DNA from: an uncultured Pelagibacteraceae bacterium
Lineage (GTDB): Bacteria; Pseudomonadota; Alphaproteobacteria; Pelagibacterales; Pelagibacteraceae
Reading direction: 5' to 3'
Assembly: GCA_902560625.1 (NCBI GenBank)
Contig: CACEMD010000006.1
Coordinates: 1-64,000, forward strand
DNA length: 64,000 nt
The notes beneath the pieces are model-generated. The model ran no database searches. It was not told the origin of the DNA and saw only the letters and a list, made by a program, of their open reading frames with translations. The number at the start of each line of letters is the position of its first letter. The stretch's first letter is position 1. The translations under genes were made by a program, and so were the position numbers. Below are positions 30,486-41,543 of the stretch, piece after piece.

Positions 30486-31949
30486 ATGGCTTTAAAAATA
30501 AAATATTTAAATAGTAAAATTGGGGCTTCAAAAAACAAAGCCATAATTTTAGCAAAAGACTCAAAAATTTCAGATTTAAAGGGAATTTTTGAAGATAAAA
30601 CGAACCAGAAAATAATAAATTTTTTAAATAGTAACAAAAAATCAAAAGAAAATAAAATATCGTCATTAAATTTAGATTTTGATAAAAAATTAATAATTAT
30701 TTTATTGGCCATCAATAGTGAGTCATTTGAATCGGAAAAACTAGGTGCAAAATTTTACGATTTTTTAAAGAGTAATCAAGTAGATGATATTTTGATTTTT
30801 GGATCTAATTTTAAATCTGTAGCTGGTAAAATTAAATTTGAGTCTTTTTTACACGGTGCTGAACTTAAATCATATGAGTTCAATGTATACAAATCTAAAA
30901 ATAAAAACAAAGTAATTAATTTAAATATCTGGAACAATAAAAGTTCAAATGATCAAAAAGAAAAGAAAAAATTAAACTCATTACTAAGAGGCGTAAATCT
31001 TACAAAAGATTTAGTTTCTGAGCCTGGAAATATCTTACATCCTGATGAATACGCAAAGAGATTAAAAAAGTTAAGAAATTTTGGTTTAAAAGTAACAGTT
31101 TACGATAAAAAAAAATTAAAAAGGTTAGGATGTAATGCTTTGCTAGGAGTTGGACAAGGAAGCATAAGAGGATCATATCTTGTTACAATGGAGTGGAAAG
31201 GAGCAAGCTCAAAATCAAAACCTTTAGCTTTTGTAGGAAAAGGTGTTTGCTTTGATACAGGTGGTATCTCATTAAAACCTGCTAGATTCATGGAAGACAT
31301 GACATATGATATGGCTGGTTCAGCAGTAGTTGTAGGGTTAATGAAAAATTTAGCTCTAAGAAAAGCTAAAGTAAATGCAGTAGGAGTTGTTGGCCTTGTT
31401 GAAAATATGCCTGGTGGAAACGCACAAAGACCAGGTGATATTGTTAAATCCTTTAGCGGCAAAACAATTGAAGTTTTAAATACAGATGCTGAGGGTAGAT
31501 TGGTATTGGCAGATGCTCTTACGTTTACAGAAAAAAAATTTAAACCAAATCTTATAATTGATTTAGCTACATTAACAGGAGCTATTGTAGTTGCATTAGG
31601 ATCAGAGTATTCAGGTCTTTTTTCAAACAATGATAAACTATCAAAAGAACTTTTTAATGCTGGAGAGAAAGTTGACGAAAAAGTCTGGAGACTACCTCTT
31701 CATAAAAATTATAATAAACTAATGGATTCTAAAAATGCAGATATGCAAAACATTAATTACGTTGGGGGCGCTGGTTCAACAACTGCAGCAGAATTTTTGC
31801 AAAGATTTATAATTAATAAAACTCCCTGGGCTCATTTGGATATAGCTGGTATGGCATTTTCTAAATATGCTGGAGCTTTAAACTCTGGAGGTGCAACAGG
31901 ATATGGTGTTAGACTATTAAATAAGTTTGTTGAGGATAATTATGAGTAA
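30486..31949 (+). CDS. pepA: Leucyl (cytosol) aminopeptidase
   Basis: GKGVCFDTGGISLKP, NTDAEGRLVLADAL. Confidence 0.95.
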   Translation: MALKIKYLNSKIGASKNKAIILAKDSKISDLKGIFEDKTNQKIINFLNSNKKSKENKISSLNLDFDKKLIIILLAINSESFESEKLGAKFYDFLKSNQVDDILIFGSNFKSVAGKIKFESFLHGAELKSYEFNVYKSKNKNKVINLNIWNNKSSNDQKEKKKLNSLLRGVNLTKDLVSEPGNILHPDEYAKRLKKLRNFGLKVTVYDKKKLKRLGCNALLGVGQGSIRGSYLVTMEWKGASSKSKPLAFVGKGVCFDTGGISLKPARFMEDMTYDMAGSAVVVGLMKNLALRKAKVNAVGVVGLVENMPGGNAQRPGDIVKSFSGKTIEVLNTDAEGRLVLADALTFTEKKFKPNLIIDLATLTGAIVVALGSEYSGLFSNNDKLSKELFNAGEKVDEKVWRLPLHKNYNKLMDSKNADMQNINYVGGAGSTTAAEFLQRFIINKTPWAHLDIAGMAFSKYAGALNSGGATGYGVRLLNKFVEDNYE

Positions 31950-32352
31950 TTTAGAACAAACTCTTTCGATAATTAAACCAGATGCTGTGGAAAGAGACTT
32001 ACAAGATAAAATCAAGGAAGAATTTACTAAAAATGGATTTAATATTTTTAAAGAGAAGAAAATTCATATAACAAAAACTGAGGCAGAAGAATTCTACAAA
32101 GTTCATCAAACGAAAATATTTTATAATAATTTATGTGAATATTTGTCGTCTGGGCCTATAATAGTCATGATATTAGAAAAAGTTGAAGCTGTTGCAGAAA
32201 ATAGAAAATTAATGGGTGCAACAGATCCAAAAAAAGCTGAAGAAGGTACACTAAGAAAGAAATATGGCTTGTCTATAGATAAAAATTCAGTTCATGGTTC
32301 AGATAGCCAAGAAAATGCAAAAAAAGAAATACTTTTTTTTTTTAAAGACTAG
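31942..32352 (+). CDS. ndk: Nucleoside diphosphate kinase
   Basis: EQTLSIIKPDAVERDL...MGATDPKKAEEGTLRKKYG...NSVHGSDSQENA. Confidence 0.95.
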   Translation: MSNLEQTLSIIKPDAVERDLQDKIKEEFTKNGFNIFKEKKIHITKTEAEEFYKVHQTKIFYNNLCEYLSSGPIIVMILEKVEAVAENRKLMGATDPKKAEEGTLRKKYGLSIDKNSVHGSDSQENAKKEILFFFKD

Positions 32353-32923
32353 ATACAAATTTCTTAATAGTTTTCCAATACAAAGAATGCTCAATTTTAA
32401 GTATTCTTTTACCCAAAGTGTGATGATTATCCTTTTTCTTTATTCTAATTTTTTTTTGGGCAATAATTTTTCCTGAGTCTAAAGATGGCGTTACCAGATG
32501 AATTGTACAACCTGAAAATATTTCTTTATTTTTAATAACTCTATAATGAGTATTTAGTCCTTTATATTTAGGAAGAAGAGATGGATGAATATTTAAAATT
32601 GGTTTATTGAATTTAACTATGAAATATTTAGATAATATTTTCATATAACCAGCTAAACAAATTATTCCAATATTATTTTTTTTTAGTAATTTGAGAATAA
32701 TATTTTCTGCATTTCTTTTATTTTTATATTTTACAACTTTATAGTTAATTTTATTTTTTTTTGCGTAAATTAAACCATAGGCTTTAAAATTATTTGATAT
32801 AACCAAAGATATTTTTATTTTTGGATTATTTTTGAAATTTTTAATAAGTGACTTTAAATTACTGCCATTACCCGAAATAAATACTGCTACAAAAATTTTT
32901 TTTTTACCAACTAATTTTACCAT
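32342..32923 (-). CDS. purN: Phosphoribosylglycinamide formyltransferase
   Basis: VFISGNGSNLKSL...ICLAGYMKILS...LNIHPSLLPKYKG. Confidence 0.94.
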   Translation of the reverse strand: MVKLVGKKKIFVAVFISGNGSNLKSLIKNFKNNPKIKISLVISNNFKAYGLIYAKKNKINYKVVKYKNKRNAENIILKLLKKNNIGIICLAGYMKILSKYFIVKFNKPILNIHPSLLPKYKGLNTHYRVIKNKEIFSGCTIHLVTPSLDSGKIIAQKKIRIKKKDNHHTLGKRILKIEHSLYWKTIKKFVSSL

Positions 32924-33929
32924 TCAACAAAACTTGTTTATTTCCTCTTTTTATTTTACCAATCACATACGGTTTGTATTTATTAGGAAAAATGCTTATT
33001 ATTTTTTTCAGTTTATTTGGATGAGCGATTAGACAAAAACCAACACCACAATTAAAAGTTTTTAACATCTCACTTTCTATAATTCCTAAATTTTTTAAAT
33101 ATTTAAAAATTTTAGTAACTCTAATATTTCTTAGGTTTAACTCTGCACTTAAACCATCAGGCAAAACTCTTGCTATATTATCTTCAAGCCCTCCACCAGT
33201 TATATTAGCACATCCATTTACCAAATCATTTTTAACAAGTTTTAAAACTTCATTAACATAAATTTTTGTTGGCGTAAGAAGTTCTTTTTTCAAATATAAA
33301 TTTTTTTTAATATTAATTCCTTTTTTTTTTAATACGTATCTTACCAAGGAGTATCCATTTGAATGTAAACCACTTGATGGTACTGCCAAGATAAAATCAT
33401 TATTCTTGATCTTATTTTTTTTTAAAATTTTATTTTTTGATACAAGCCCAACTGCAAAACCTGCTAAATCAAATTTTTCTCTAGTATAAGTTCCTGGCAT
33501 TTCTGCAGTTTCCCCACCAACTAATTTACATTTTGTTATTTTACATCCTTTTAAAATTCCTTTCATAATTGATTTAAGTTTTTTTAAGTTAACTTTATTA
33601 ATAGATATATAATCTAGAAAATAATATGGTTTAGCACCCTGAACTATTATATCATTTACACACATAGCTACTAGATCAATACCAATTGTATCAAATTTCT
33701 TTAATTCATTTGCTATTTCAATTTTTGTACCAACACCATCAGTACTAGTAACTAAGTGTGGATTTTTAATTTTCTTAGGGATTTTAGAAATTGCTCCAAA
33801 TCCTCCAATGTTTACTAATTTTTGCCTCTTTTTAAGATTATTTGAATTTGAAGATATGTATTTAATAAATTTATCAGCTGCTTTTATATTAACTCCACTT
33901 TTTTCATATGTTAATTTGTTCTTATTCAT
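32904..33929 (-). CDS. purM: Phosphoribosylformylglycinamidine cyclo-ligase
   Basis: LVTSTDGVGTKIEIA...MCVNDIIVQGAKPYYFLDYI...GGETAEMPGTY. Confidence 0.95.
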   Translation of the reverse strand: MNKNKLTYEKSGVNIKAADKFIKYISSNSNNLKKRQKLVNIGGFGAISKIPKKIKNPHLVTSTDGVGTKIEIANELKKFDTIGIDLVAMCVNDIIVQGAKPYYFLDYISINKVNLKKLKSIMKGILKGCKITKCKLVGGETAEMPGTYTREKFDLAGFAVGLVSKNKILKKNKIKNNDFILAVPSSGLHSNGYSLVRYVLKKKGINIKKNLYLKKELLTPTKIYVNEVLKLVKNDLVNGCANITGGGLEDNIARVLPDGLSAELNLRNIRVTKIFKYLKNLGIIESEMLKTFNCGVGFCLIAHPNKLKKIISIFPNKYKPYVIGKIKRGNKQVLLNGKISW

Positions 33930-33940
33930 TAAAATACATT

Positions 33941-35014
33941 ATGGTTTTTAAAAAAAAAAATTATAAATATATATACATATTTAATTTGATTTTCTTTACA
34001 TTTTTAACCATTTTTTCCACAACAAATGTTTTTGGTAAAATTTATAAAATTGATGATATTAATGTAAATGAACCATACAATTTAAGTTTTCAAAAAAATA
34101 ATGTAATTGAAAAAGCATTTTATAACGCTTTTACAGAATTATTGAAAAAAATTACATCTTCAGAAGATTTTAGAAATTTAAAAAAAATAGAAATCAAAAA
34201 AATTAAAGAGTTAGTTGAATCTTTTAAAATTGTTGATGAAAAATTTGTAGACAACAAGTATTTTGCTAATTTTGAAGTCGATTTTAATAAAGATAAAATA
34301 CTAAAATTTTTAAATAAAAAAAGAATTTCATCTTCTATACCTATTAATAAAAAAATTTTTATTCTGCCAATTTTAATTGATACAGAAAAAAATCAAATAT
34401 TTATGTTTAGTGAAAATATTTTTTACAATGAATGGAAAAAAAATAAAAAAAATTATTTTTTGATTGATTATATTCTACCAAATGAAGATCTAGAGGATAT
34501 TAGCATAATGCAGAAAAAAAAAAATGAAATTGAGGAATACGAGTTTAAAGAAATTATTAAAAAATATAACCTAAAAGATTATATAATTTTATTGGCATTC
34601 AAAGATAAAGACGAAATAAAAATTTTATCAAAAATTAATTTAAATGAAAATAAAAAAATAATTACCAATTTTTATAATGAAATTAATTTAGAAAATACAA
34701 CTAAAATAAACGAAACAATTTTGGATCTAAAAACAAGTTATGAGGATGAATGGAAAAAACTGAATGTTATAAATCAATCTATTAAAATATATATTAAAGC
34801 TAGTATAGATAGCAAGGCTATTAACACTGTTAATAAATTTGAAGAAAAACTTCTAGCTTCTGATTTTGTATACAAATTTAATGTTGAGCAGTTTACAAAT
34901 CAAAAAATATTGTTCAAAATTATTTATAACAATGCTCCTGATAAGTTTCTTGTAGAATTTAGATCTTACGGATTTAATATAAATTCAGAAGAAAATGTGT
35001 GGATAATAAAATGA
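33941..35014 (+). CDS. DUF2066-like secreted protein
   Basis: N-terminal hydrophobic segment; KAFYNAFTELLKKITSSEDFRNL; sits upstream of the hda-like gene. Confidence 0.65.
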   Translation: MVFKKKNYKYIYIFNLIFFTFLTIFSTTNVFGKIYKIDDINVNEPYNLSFQKNNVIEKAFYNAFTELLKKITSSEDFRNLKKIEIKKIKELVESFKIVDEKFVDNKYFANFEVDFNKDKILKFLNKKRISSSIPINKKIFILPILIDTEKNQIFMFSENIFYNEWKKNKKNYFLIDYILPNEDLEDISIMQKKKNEIEEYEFKEIIKKYNLKDYIILLAFKDKDEIKILSKINLNENKKIITNFYNEINLENTTKINETILDLKTSYEDEWKKLNVINQSIKIYIKASIDSKAINTVNKFEEKLLASDFVYKFNVEQFTNQKILFKIIYNNAPDKFLVEFRSYGFNINSEENVWIIK

Positions 35015-35679
35015 CTGACATAGATCAATTATTATTAAATTTTAATCAAAAAAAAAATTTTGATAAAAATAATTTTTATGTAACTAAAAGTAATTTTTTA
35101 GCTTATGAGATATTAAATAAATGGCCAAGATGGGAAAAAAATATATTAAATATTCATGGGGAAAAATATTCCGGAAAGACTCATTTAGCAAATATTTTTA
35201 AAAAAAAAAGTAAGACAAAATATATTTTAGGAAATGAATTAAATGATGAAATATTTAAGGAACTGAAATTATATGAAAGTTTAATATTAGAAAATTTTAA
35301 CAACAAAATCCCAGAGAGAATTTTGTATTCATTTTTTAATTTTATAGATCAAAGTAACAAATATTTACTTATAACATCAGAGAGCGCCATAAATGAGTAT
35401 AAGTTTGAGCTAAACGATTTAAATTCTAGAGCGAAAAACTGCCTTTTTGCCAAATTAGAAATCCCAGATGACGAGTTAATTTTTGCAATTATTATAAAAA
35501 ATTTTTCAGATAAACAAATAATAATAGAAAAAAAATTAATTGAATTTATTATAAAACGTATTGATAGATCTTATAGAAAAATCTATGATTTTATATATAA
35601 ACTTGATGAATTGAGTTTAAAAAAAAAAAAACCTATAACATTAAAAATAATTAAAGAAATATTGAAGGTTAAAAATTGA
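35011..35679 (+). CDS. DnaA-related regulatory protein (Hda/HdaA-like)
   Basis: [27 protein letters not shown] Walker A; DnaA-like AAA+ without the DNA-binding domain. Confidence 0.8.
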   Translation: MTDIDQLLLNFNQKKNFDKNNFYVTKSNFLAYEILNKWPRWEKNILNIHGEKYSGKTHLANIFKKKSKTKYILGNELNDEIFKELKLYESLILENFNNKIPERILYSFFNFIDQSNKYLLITSESAINEYKFELNDLNSRAKNCLFAKLEIPDDELIFAIIIKNFSDKQIIIEKKLIEFIIKRIDRSYRKIYDFIYKLDELSLKKKKPITLKIIKEILKVKN

Positions 35680-37454
35680 ATAAGTATAGAACACACACTT
35701 GTAACGAACTTAATAAATCTTTTAATAATAAAGATGTTATGTTGTCCGGCTGGGTTAATAAAAAAAGAGATCACGGGAATCTTTTGTTTATAGATCTAAG
35801 AGATCATTACGGAGTTACGCAATGTGTTATAGAAAAAGGCAATTCTAGCTTTTACGAAATAGAGAAGATTCCACTTGAAACAGTAATAAAAGTTTTAGGC
35901 AAGGTAATAGAGAGAAAAAAAGACTCTATAAATTTAGACATTTCTACTGGTGAAATTGAAATTTCAATATCATCTTTTGAAGTTCTTGGTAAAACCAAAG
36001 AACTTCCATTGCCAGTTTTTTCAGATCAGGAGTATGCAGAAGAGGTTAGGCTTAAATATAGATTTTTAGATTTAAGAAGAAAAAAAATTCATCAAAATAT
36101 CATTTTAAGGTCTAAGGTGATTTCATTTATAAGATCAGAAATGAGCAAATATGGTTTTTTAGAGTTTCAAACTCCAATTCTGACATCATCGAGTCCAGAG
36201 GGTGCGAGAGATTTTTTGGTTCCAAGTAGACTAAACCCAGGTAAATTTTATGCACTTCCTCAGGCGCCTCAGCAATTTAAACAACTTATAATGGTTTCTG
36301 GATTTGATAAATATTTTCAAATAGCACCATGTTTCAGAGATGAGGATGCGAGATCTGACAGAAGCCCAGGAGAATTCTATCAACTTGATATAGAAATGTC
36401 TTTTGTTGAACAAGAGGATGTTTTTGACGTTGTTGAAAAACTTTTAAATAACATATTTAAAAAATTTTCAAAAAATAAAATCATATCTGAAAAATTTCCA
36501 AAAATAACTTACGCAGAAGCAATGCTAAAATATGGTACTGATAAACCTGATCTAAGAAATCCTCTATTAATACACGATCTAACAAAAATATTTCACAGAG
36601 AAGATGTCAAATTTGAAATCTTTAAAAAATTAGTAAAATCAGGTTCTGTTGTGAGAGCAATAGTGACAAAGAAAACAAAAGATAGACCAAGGAGTTTTTT
36701 CGATAATATAGATAAATGGGCAAAAGATAATGGAGCAAGTGGTCTAGCATATTTTACTTTTTCTAATGATAATGGATTTAAAGGAAAGGGACCTGTCGGC
36801 AAGTTTTTTTCAGAGGACTCACTAAAAGAAATTATGAAAATTACTTCAGCTGAAGAAGGAGATAGTATTTTTTTTTCATGTGGAAAAAAGAATGAATTGG
36901 AAAATTTCTTATCAATAGCAAGAGATAAAATTTGTAAAAATTTAAATTTAATTGATGAAAATAAATTTGCATTTTGTTGGATAGTTGATTACCCAATGTA
37001 TGAATTGGACGAAACAACAAAAAAAATTAAATTCAGTCACAATCCATTCTCAATGCCACAAGGAGATCTAAAAACTATAGATTTTACAAAACCTTTAAAT
37101 ATTAAGGCATATCAATATGATATTGTCTGTAATGGAATTGAACTATCATCAGGCGCAATAAGAAATCATATACCAGATTTAATGTATAAATTATTTAAAA
37201 TAGCTGGTTATGAAAAAAATATAGTTGATGAAAAATTTAGTGGTATGATAAATGCTTTAAATTATGGAGCACCACCTCATGGTGGTATAGCTCCTGGAAT
37301 TGATAGAATTGTAATGCTTTTAGCAAATGAAAAAAACATAAGAGAAGTAACGATGTTTCCAATGAATCAAAATGCTCAAGATTTAATGATGAATTCACCA
37401 TCTGAAGTAACCCCAGAACAATTAAAAGAATTAAATCTTATTGTTAAGAAATAA
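35676..37454 (+). CDS. aspS: Aspartyl-tRNA synthetase
   Basis: [24 protein letters not shown]...[24 protein letters not shown]...[14 protein letters not shown]. Confidence 0.97.
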   Translation: MNKYRTHTCNELNKSFNNKDVMLSGWVNKKRDHGNLLFIDLRDHYGVTQCVIEKGNSSFYEIEKIPLETVIKVLGKVIERKKDSINLDISTGEIEISISSFEVLGKTKELPLPVFSDQEYAEEVRLKYRFLDLRRKKIHQNIILRSKVISFIRSEMSKYGFLEFQTPILTSSSPEGARDFLVPSRLNPGKFYALPQAPQQFKQLIMVSGFDKYFQIAPCFRDEDARSDRSPGEFYQLDIEMSFVEQEDVFDVVEKLLNNIFKKFSKNKIISEKFPKITYAEAMLKYGTDKPDLRNPLLIHDLTKIFHREDVKFEIFKKLVKSGSVVRAIVTKKTKDRPRSFFDNIDKWAKDNGASGLAYFTFSNDNGFKGKGPVGKFFSEDSLKEIMKITSAEEGDSIFFSCGKKNELENFLSIARDKICKNLNLIDENKFAFCWIVDYPMYELDETTKKIKFSHNPFSMPQGDLKTIDFTKPLNIKAYQYDIVCNGIELSSGAIRNHIPDLMYKLFKIAGYEKNIVDEKFSGMINALNYGAPPHGGIAPGIDRIVMLLANEKNIREVTMFPMNQNAQDLMMNSPSEVTPEQLKELNLIVKK

Positions 37455-37455
37455 T

Positions 37456-38271
37456 TTATTTTTTTCCTTTTAAATTTATTTTTATATCTGAAAGATCAAT
37501 TAATCTTTTTTCATAATTATTTCTGACAAAACCCTTGCTAGTGATGTCTTTTACAATTTTTAAAAACTGATTTTGATCCTCAATATCATTTTCTAAGCTA
37601 TCTTTTTTTGATATAGAAGGTGTGTGTGCTAAATCCTCTCTATTCAGATATGATATAGCTAATTCTCGAAATATGTAATCTAATATTGATGTTGCACTTA
37701 AAATTCTATCATTTCCATAAACCTTTCCTGAAGGTTCAAATTTAGTATCTACAAAAGCACTTACAAACTCATCTAATGGAACCCCGTATTGCAAACCTAA
37801 AGAGACAGCTATCGCAAAATTGTTCATTAATGCTTTCACCAGTTCTCCCTCTTTACTTGTATCTATAAAAATTTCACCAATTTTTCCATCCTCGTACTCC
37901 CCAGTGTGCAAATATACTTTATGATTACCTACAGAGGCTTTTTGAATATATCCTTTTCTTCTATCAGGCATGCTAAATCTTTTTCCGTTATCATCATTAA
38001 TTTTATTAATAATATTTTTATTAGTCGATTTAATTAGTTTTTCATTTTTAACTACAGATATTTCTTTTTTAAGCGAATCATTAGCATTATTATTTACTGC
38101 TTTGATATCTAAGTTTTTTGTTTTTCTTTTATCAAGCTTGATATCTAGAATTTCATATTTTCCATCATCCCTTTTTTCGATATTTTGCAGTTCATTTTCA
38201 TCTATTTGATCTAAATAATGATTAACTTTAAAGCTACATGTATAGTATGTTTCAACAAGATATTTTGCCAT
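37456..38271 (-). CDS. Stand-alone protein resembling the C-terminal region of B12-dependent ribonucleotide reductase (NrdJ/TSCPD-like)
   Basis: [109 protein letters not shown]. Confidence 0.75.
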   Translation of the reverse strand: MAKYLVETYYTCSFKVNHYLDQIDENELQNIEKRDDGKYEILDIKLDKRKTKNLDIKAVNNNANDSLKKEISVVKNEKLIKSTNKNIINKINDDNGKRFSMPDRRKGYIQKASVGNHKVYLHTGEYEDGKIGEIFIDTSKEGELVKALMNNFAIAVSLGLQYGVPLDEFVSAFVDTKFEPSGKVYGNDRILSATSILDYIFRELAISYLNREDLAHTPSISKKDSLENDIEDQNQFLKIVKDITSKGFVRNNYEKRLIDLSDIKINLKGKK

Positions 38272-38379
38272 TTTTTTCCTTAATATAAAATTTTTAAATA
38301 ATAAAATATTTTATATACAAATAAATTATTTAGTCTAATTTAATTTTTACAATTTTAAATTGAAAAAAAAATAAATTTT

Positions 38380-38742
38380 ATGTTGACACTATTTAAAGAA
38401 ATTTTTATTTGGTGGAATCGCCAAACACTTGGTACAAGGATTTATACGCTTATTTTTGGTAAATTTATCGGTCAAGATGAATTCGGAAATAGATATTATC
38501 AAAGCAAAAAAAATAAAAGATGGGTTATATATAAAGATGAGATAGATGCATCTAAAATACCAATCGAATGGTACTCTTGGATGCACTTTACAAAAAATAA
38601 AATTGAAAAAATTCACGAACTTGAAAAATATAAATGGCAAAAACCTCATCAACACAATCAAACTGGCACGAGTAAAGCTTATAGCCCGACAAACAAAAAA
38701 AATGAAAATACTAAAAAAAAATATACAACTTGGAATAATTAA
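38380..38742 (+). CDS. NADH:ubiquinone oxidoreductase NDUFA12-family subunit
   Basis: GKFIGQDEFGNRYYQSKKNKRWVIYKDEIDASKIPIEWYSWMH. Confidence 0.9.
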   Translation: MLTLFKEIFIWWNRQTLGTRIYTLIFGKFIGQDEFGNRYYQSKKNKRWVIYKDEIDASKIPIEWYSWMHFTKNKIEKIHELEKYKWQKPHQHNQTGTSKAYSPTNKKNENTKKKYTTWNN

Positions 38743-39112
38743 ATTAAAAACGATTATCTTTATTTTAATGTTTTTTTCCGTAAATGGATTTTCAAGCGAA
38801 AAAAATGTATATCAAGGAAATTTTGTTGAAATAAAAATACTTGACAAACTTAGTTCAAAAAATGTTAGTCTAAATCTTAAAATTGGTGTCGAAAAAAAGT
38901 ACCAAAATTTAAGCTTAAAGGCATTAAAGTGTAAAAATTCAGAATTTGACGATGATCCAGAAATTACAGCTTATTTACAAGTAAAAGATTTAAAAAATTC
39001 TACAAATGATTCAGTTTTTATTTTCAATGGATGGACTTTTGCCTCAAGTCCAACTTTAAAAACATTCGATCATCCAGTTTATGATATATGGTTAGTAAAA
39101 TGTTATAGTTGA
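38702..39112 (+). CDS. DUF2155-like secreted protein
   Basis: Signal-like start MKILKKNIQL; FIFNGWTFASSPTLKTFDHPVYDIWLVKC; follows the NDUFA12-like gene. Confidence 0.8.
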   Translation: MKILKKNIQLGIIKLKTIIFILMFFSVNGFSSEKNVYQGNFVEIKILDKLSSKNVSLNLKIGVEKKYQNLSLKALKCKNSEFDDDPEITAYLQVKDLKNSTNDSVFIFNGWTFASSPTLKTFDHPVYDIWLVKCYS

Positions 39113-40446
39113 GATATATTCTCGTTATCAAGCCAACTTACGTTAAAATTTGACTTTATAAATTTTTCATGGGCTAACAATTTTTTATGTAATTCGACAG
39201 TTGATGTGATACCTTCAATTACAAACTCGTCTAAAGATCGCATCATTCTTTGAATTGCCTCTTCTCTATTTCTTCCATGACATATTAATTTAGAAATCAT
39301 ACTATCGTAGTAAGGTTGAACTTTATAACCTTGGTATATACAGCTATCAACTCTAGTTCTAAAACCTGAGGGTTGGTGACACATCCCAATAACACCAGGT
39401 GATGGTTGAAAATTATTTTTTGGATTTTCTGCATTAATTCTACATTCTATTGCGTGTCCCCGTGGATTAATATCACTTTGTTTCAATGCTGTATTTCCAG
39501 TAAATGCTATCCAAATTTGTTCTTTAATTATATCTATTCCAGTTACCATTTCAGAGACGGGATGCTCAACTTGAACTCTTGTATTCATTTCTAAAAAATA
39601 AAACTTTTCATCCTCATAAATAAATTCAACAGTTCCAGCTCCTTCATAATTAATTTTACTGACCATCTGAACAGTTTTTTCAAATAAATCGCTCCGGATC
39701 TCGTCAGTAAGAACTGGACTTGGTGTTTCTTCAATAAGCTTTTGATGTCTTCTCTGAACTGAGCAATCTCGTTCATGTAAATGAACAGTTCTATTTTTTC
39801 CCGATAATATTTGAACTTCAATGTGCCTTGGGTTTTCAAAAAATTTTTCTATATAGACCTCATCATTATTGAAAAATTTTTTTGCTTCTAGTTTGGCTGT
39901 TAAAAATAGTTGTTCAAAATCATCTAATTTTCTAACAATTTTCATTCCCTTTCCACCACCTCCACCAGCAGCTTTTATTAAAACAGGAAAACCTATTTTT
40001 TCTGAAATTTTTTTTGCTTGGCTTATATCTGACACACCTCCCTCAGAACCCTCTATAATTGGTAATCCATGTTCTTTAGCTATTTTTTTTGCCTGAATTT
40101 TATCTCCCATCATTTTAATTAGTTTCGATGAGGGTCCTATAAATTTAATATTATTGTCTTCTAGAATTTTAGCAAATTCAAAATTCTCTGATAAAAAACC
40201 GTATCCTGGATGTACAGCTTCAGCATCTGTTAATTCAATCGCAGACATTATAGCAGGAATATTAAGGTAGCTATTTGATGGTTGATGAGATCCTATACAA
40301 ATAGATTCATCTGCTAGGCGAACATGCATACTTTCTTTGTCAACATCAGAATGAACCGCGACACAAGAAATTCCCCATTCTTTACAAGCTCTAATAATTC
40401 TTACAGCTATCTCACCTCGATTTGCAATTAATATTTTTTTAAACAT
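39103..40446 (-). CDS. accC: Acetyl-CoA carboxylase biotin carboxylase subunit
   Basis: KILIANRGEIAVRIIRACKEWGI...AAGGGGGKGMKIV...EMNTRVQVEHPV. Confidence 0.96.
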   Translation of the reverse strand: MFKKILIANRGEIAVRIIRACKEWGISCVAVHSDVDKESMHVRLADESICIGSHQPSNSYLNIPAIMSAIELTDAEAVHPGYGFLSENFEFAKILEDNNIKFIGPSSKLIKMMGDKIQAKKIAKEHGLPIIEGSEGGVSDISQAKKISEKIGFPVLIKAAGGGGGKGMKIVRKLDDFEQLFLTAKLEAKKFFNNDEVYIEKFFENPRHIEVQILSGKNRTVHLHERDCSVQRRHQKLIEETPSPVLTDEIRSDLFEKTVQMVSKINYEGAGTVEFIYEDEKFYFLEMNTRVQVEHPVSEMVTGIDIIKEQIWIAFTGNTALKQSDINPRGHAIECRINAENPKNNFQPSPGVIGMCHQPSGFRTRVDSCIYQGYKVQPYYDSMISKLICHGRNREEAIQRMMRSLDEFVIEGITSTVELHKKLLAHEKFIKSNFNVSWLDNENISQL

Positions 40447-40868
40447 TAATTCAAAACAACAATTGTTTGACCAAATTCAACAGGTTGACCATCCTCAACA
40501 TTAATTTCTTTTACCACTCCATCGTAAGGAGATGGAACATGGTTCATTGTTTTCATTGCTTCGATTATCATAACGGTCTCACCTTTTTTTATTTTTTTTC
40601 CAACATCAATAAATTTTTTTCCTCCTGGTTCTGGTGCCAGGTATGCTGTCCCAATTATAGGAGATGTAATTTTTTTTCCTGTTTCATATTCTGAAATTTT
40701 ATCTTCTTTTTTTTTTACGATTTTTTGGCTATTATTTTCTAAAAAATTTGATTCGCTTGACTTTGAAACTTTGACTGAAGTTTTATTATCTGAATATTCT
40801 AGCTCTGTTAAATTAAATTCGTTTAAATAATCAGTTAATTCTTTAATTATTTTTTTATCGATTTTCAT
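40446..40868 (-). CDS. accB: Biotin carboxyl carrier protein of acetyl-CoA carboxylase
   Basis: VGKKIKKGETVMIIEAMKTMNHVPSPYDGVVKEI. Confidence 0.95.
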   Translation of the reverse strand: MKIDKKIIKELTDYLNEFNLTELEYSDNKTSVKVSKSSESNFLENNSQKIVKKKEDKISEYETGKKITSPIIGTAYLAPEPGGKKFIDVGKKIKKGETVMIIEAMKTMNHVPSPYDGVVKEINVEDGQPVEFGQTIVVLN

Positions 40869-41301
40869 TATTTAACATTACTTGCATTGAATTTATGGCT
40901 AAAATATAGCCATTGGTACCGAGTCCACAGATTACACCAGTCGCAATATCACTAATTAGAGATTTTTGCCTAAATTCCTCTCTTTTATAAATATTTGATA
41001 TATGGAGCTCAATTATAGGTTTTTTAAATATACTTAATGCATCACGAATAGAAACTGAAGTATGTGTCAACCCACCTGCATTTATTATCATGCCATCATG
41101 ATCATTTCTTGATTGTTGAATTAAAGTTACAATCTCACCCTCAATATTTGACTGCTTAAAATCTAATTTTAAATTAAGTTCATTGCATCTTGCAACACAA
41201 CTATCTTTTAAATCATTAAAAGTAACAGAACCATATTGTGATTGTTCTCTTTCACCTAATAGATTAAGATTAGGGCCATTAATTATAATTATTTTGTTCA
41301 C
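40855..41301 (-). CDS. aroQ: 3-dehydroquinate dehydratase, type II
   Basis: IIINGPNLNLLGEREQSQYG...INAGGLTHTSVSIRDAL...ELHISNIYKREEFR. Confidence 0.95.
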   Translation of the reverse strand: MNKIIIINGPNLNLLGEREQSQYGSVTFNDLKDSCVARCNELNLKLDFKQSNIEGEIVTLIQQSRNDHDGMIINAGGLTHTSVSIRDALSIFKKPIIELHISNIYKREEFRQKSLISDIATGVICGLGTNGYILAINSMQVMLNNENR

Positions 41302-41318
41302 ACATAACTTTATATTAT

Positions 41319-41537
41319 ATGAATAAAAAAAATAAAATAAAAATAAAATTAAATGGAAAGACGGTTGAAATATCTAAAAACTGCTCATTAAAAAATTTGG
41401 TTACTATATTTAAAATTCCTTTAAATAAGGTTGCAATTGAGCTAAATATGGAAATTATTGATAAAAAAAAATTAAATAATATAATTATAAAATCAGCTGA
41501 CAGAGTAGAAATAGTTCAATTTATTGGCGGAGGATAA
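41319..41537 (+). CDS. thiS: Sulfur carrier protein ThiS
   Basis: KLNGKTVEISKN...ADRVEIVQFIGGG with C-terminal GG. Confidence 0.9.
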   Translation: MNKKNKIKIKLNGKTVEISKNCSLKNLVTIFKIPLNKVAIELNMEIIDKKKLNNIIIKSADRVEIVQFIGGG

Positions 41538-41543
41538 AAGAAA

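Noticed and set aside
30425-30715. 96-aa minus ORF over the pepA 5' end
   Set aside because: Low-complexity F/L/I-rich shadow ORF
31100-31630. 176-aa antisense ORF under pepA
   Set aside because: Shadow of a conserved CDS with no family signature
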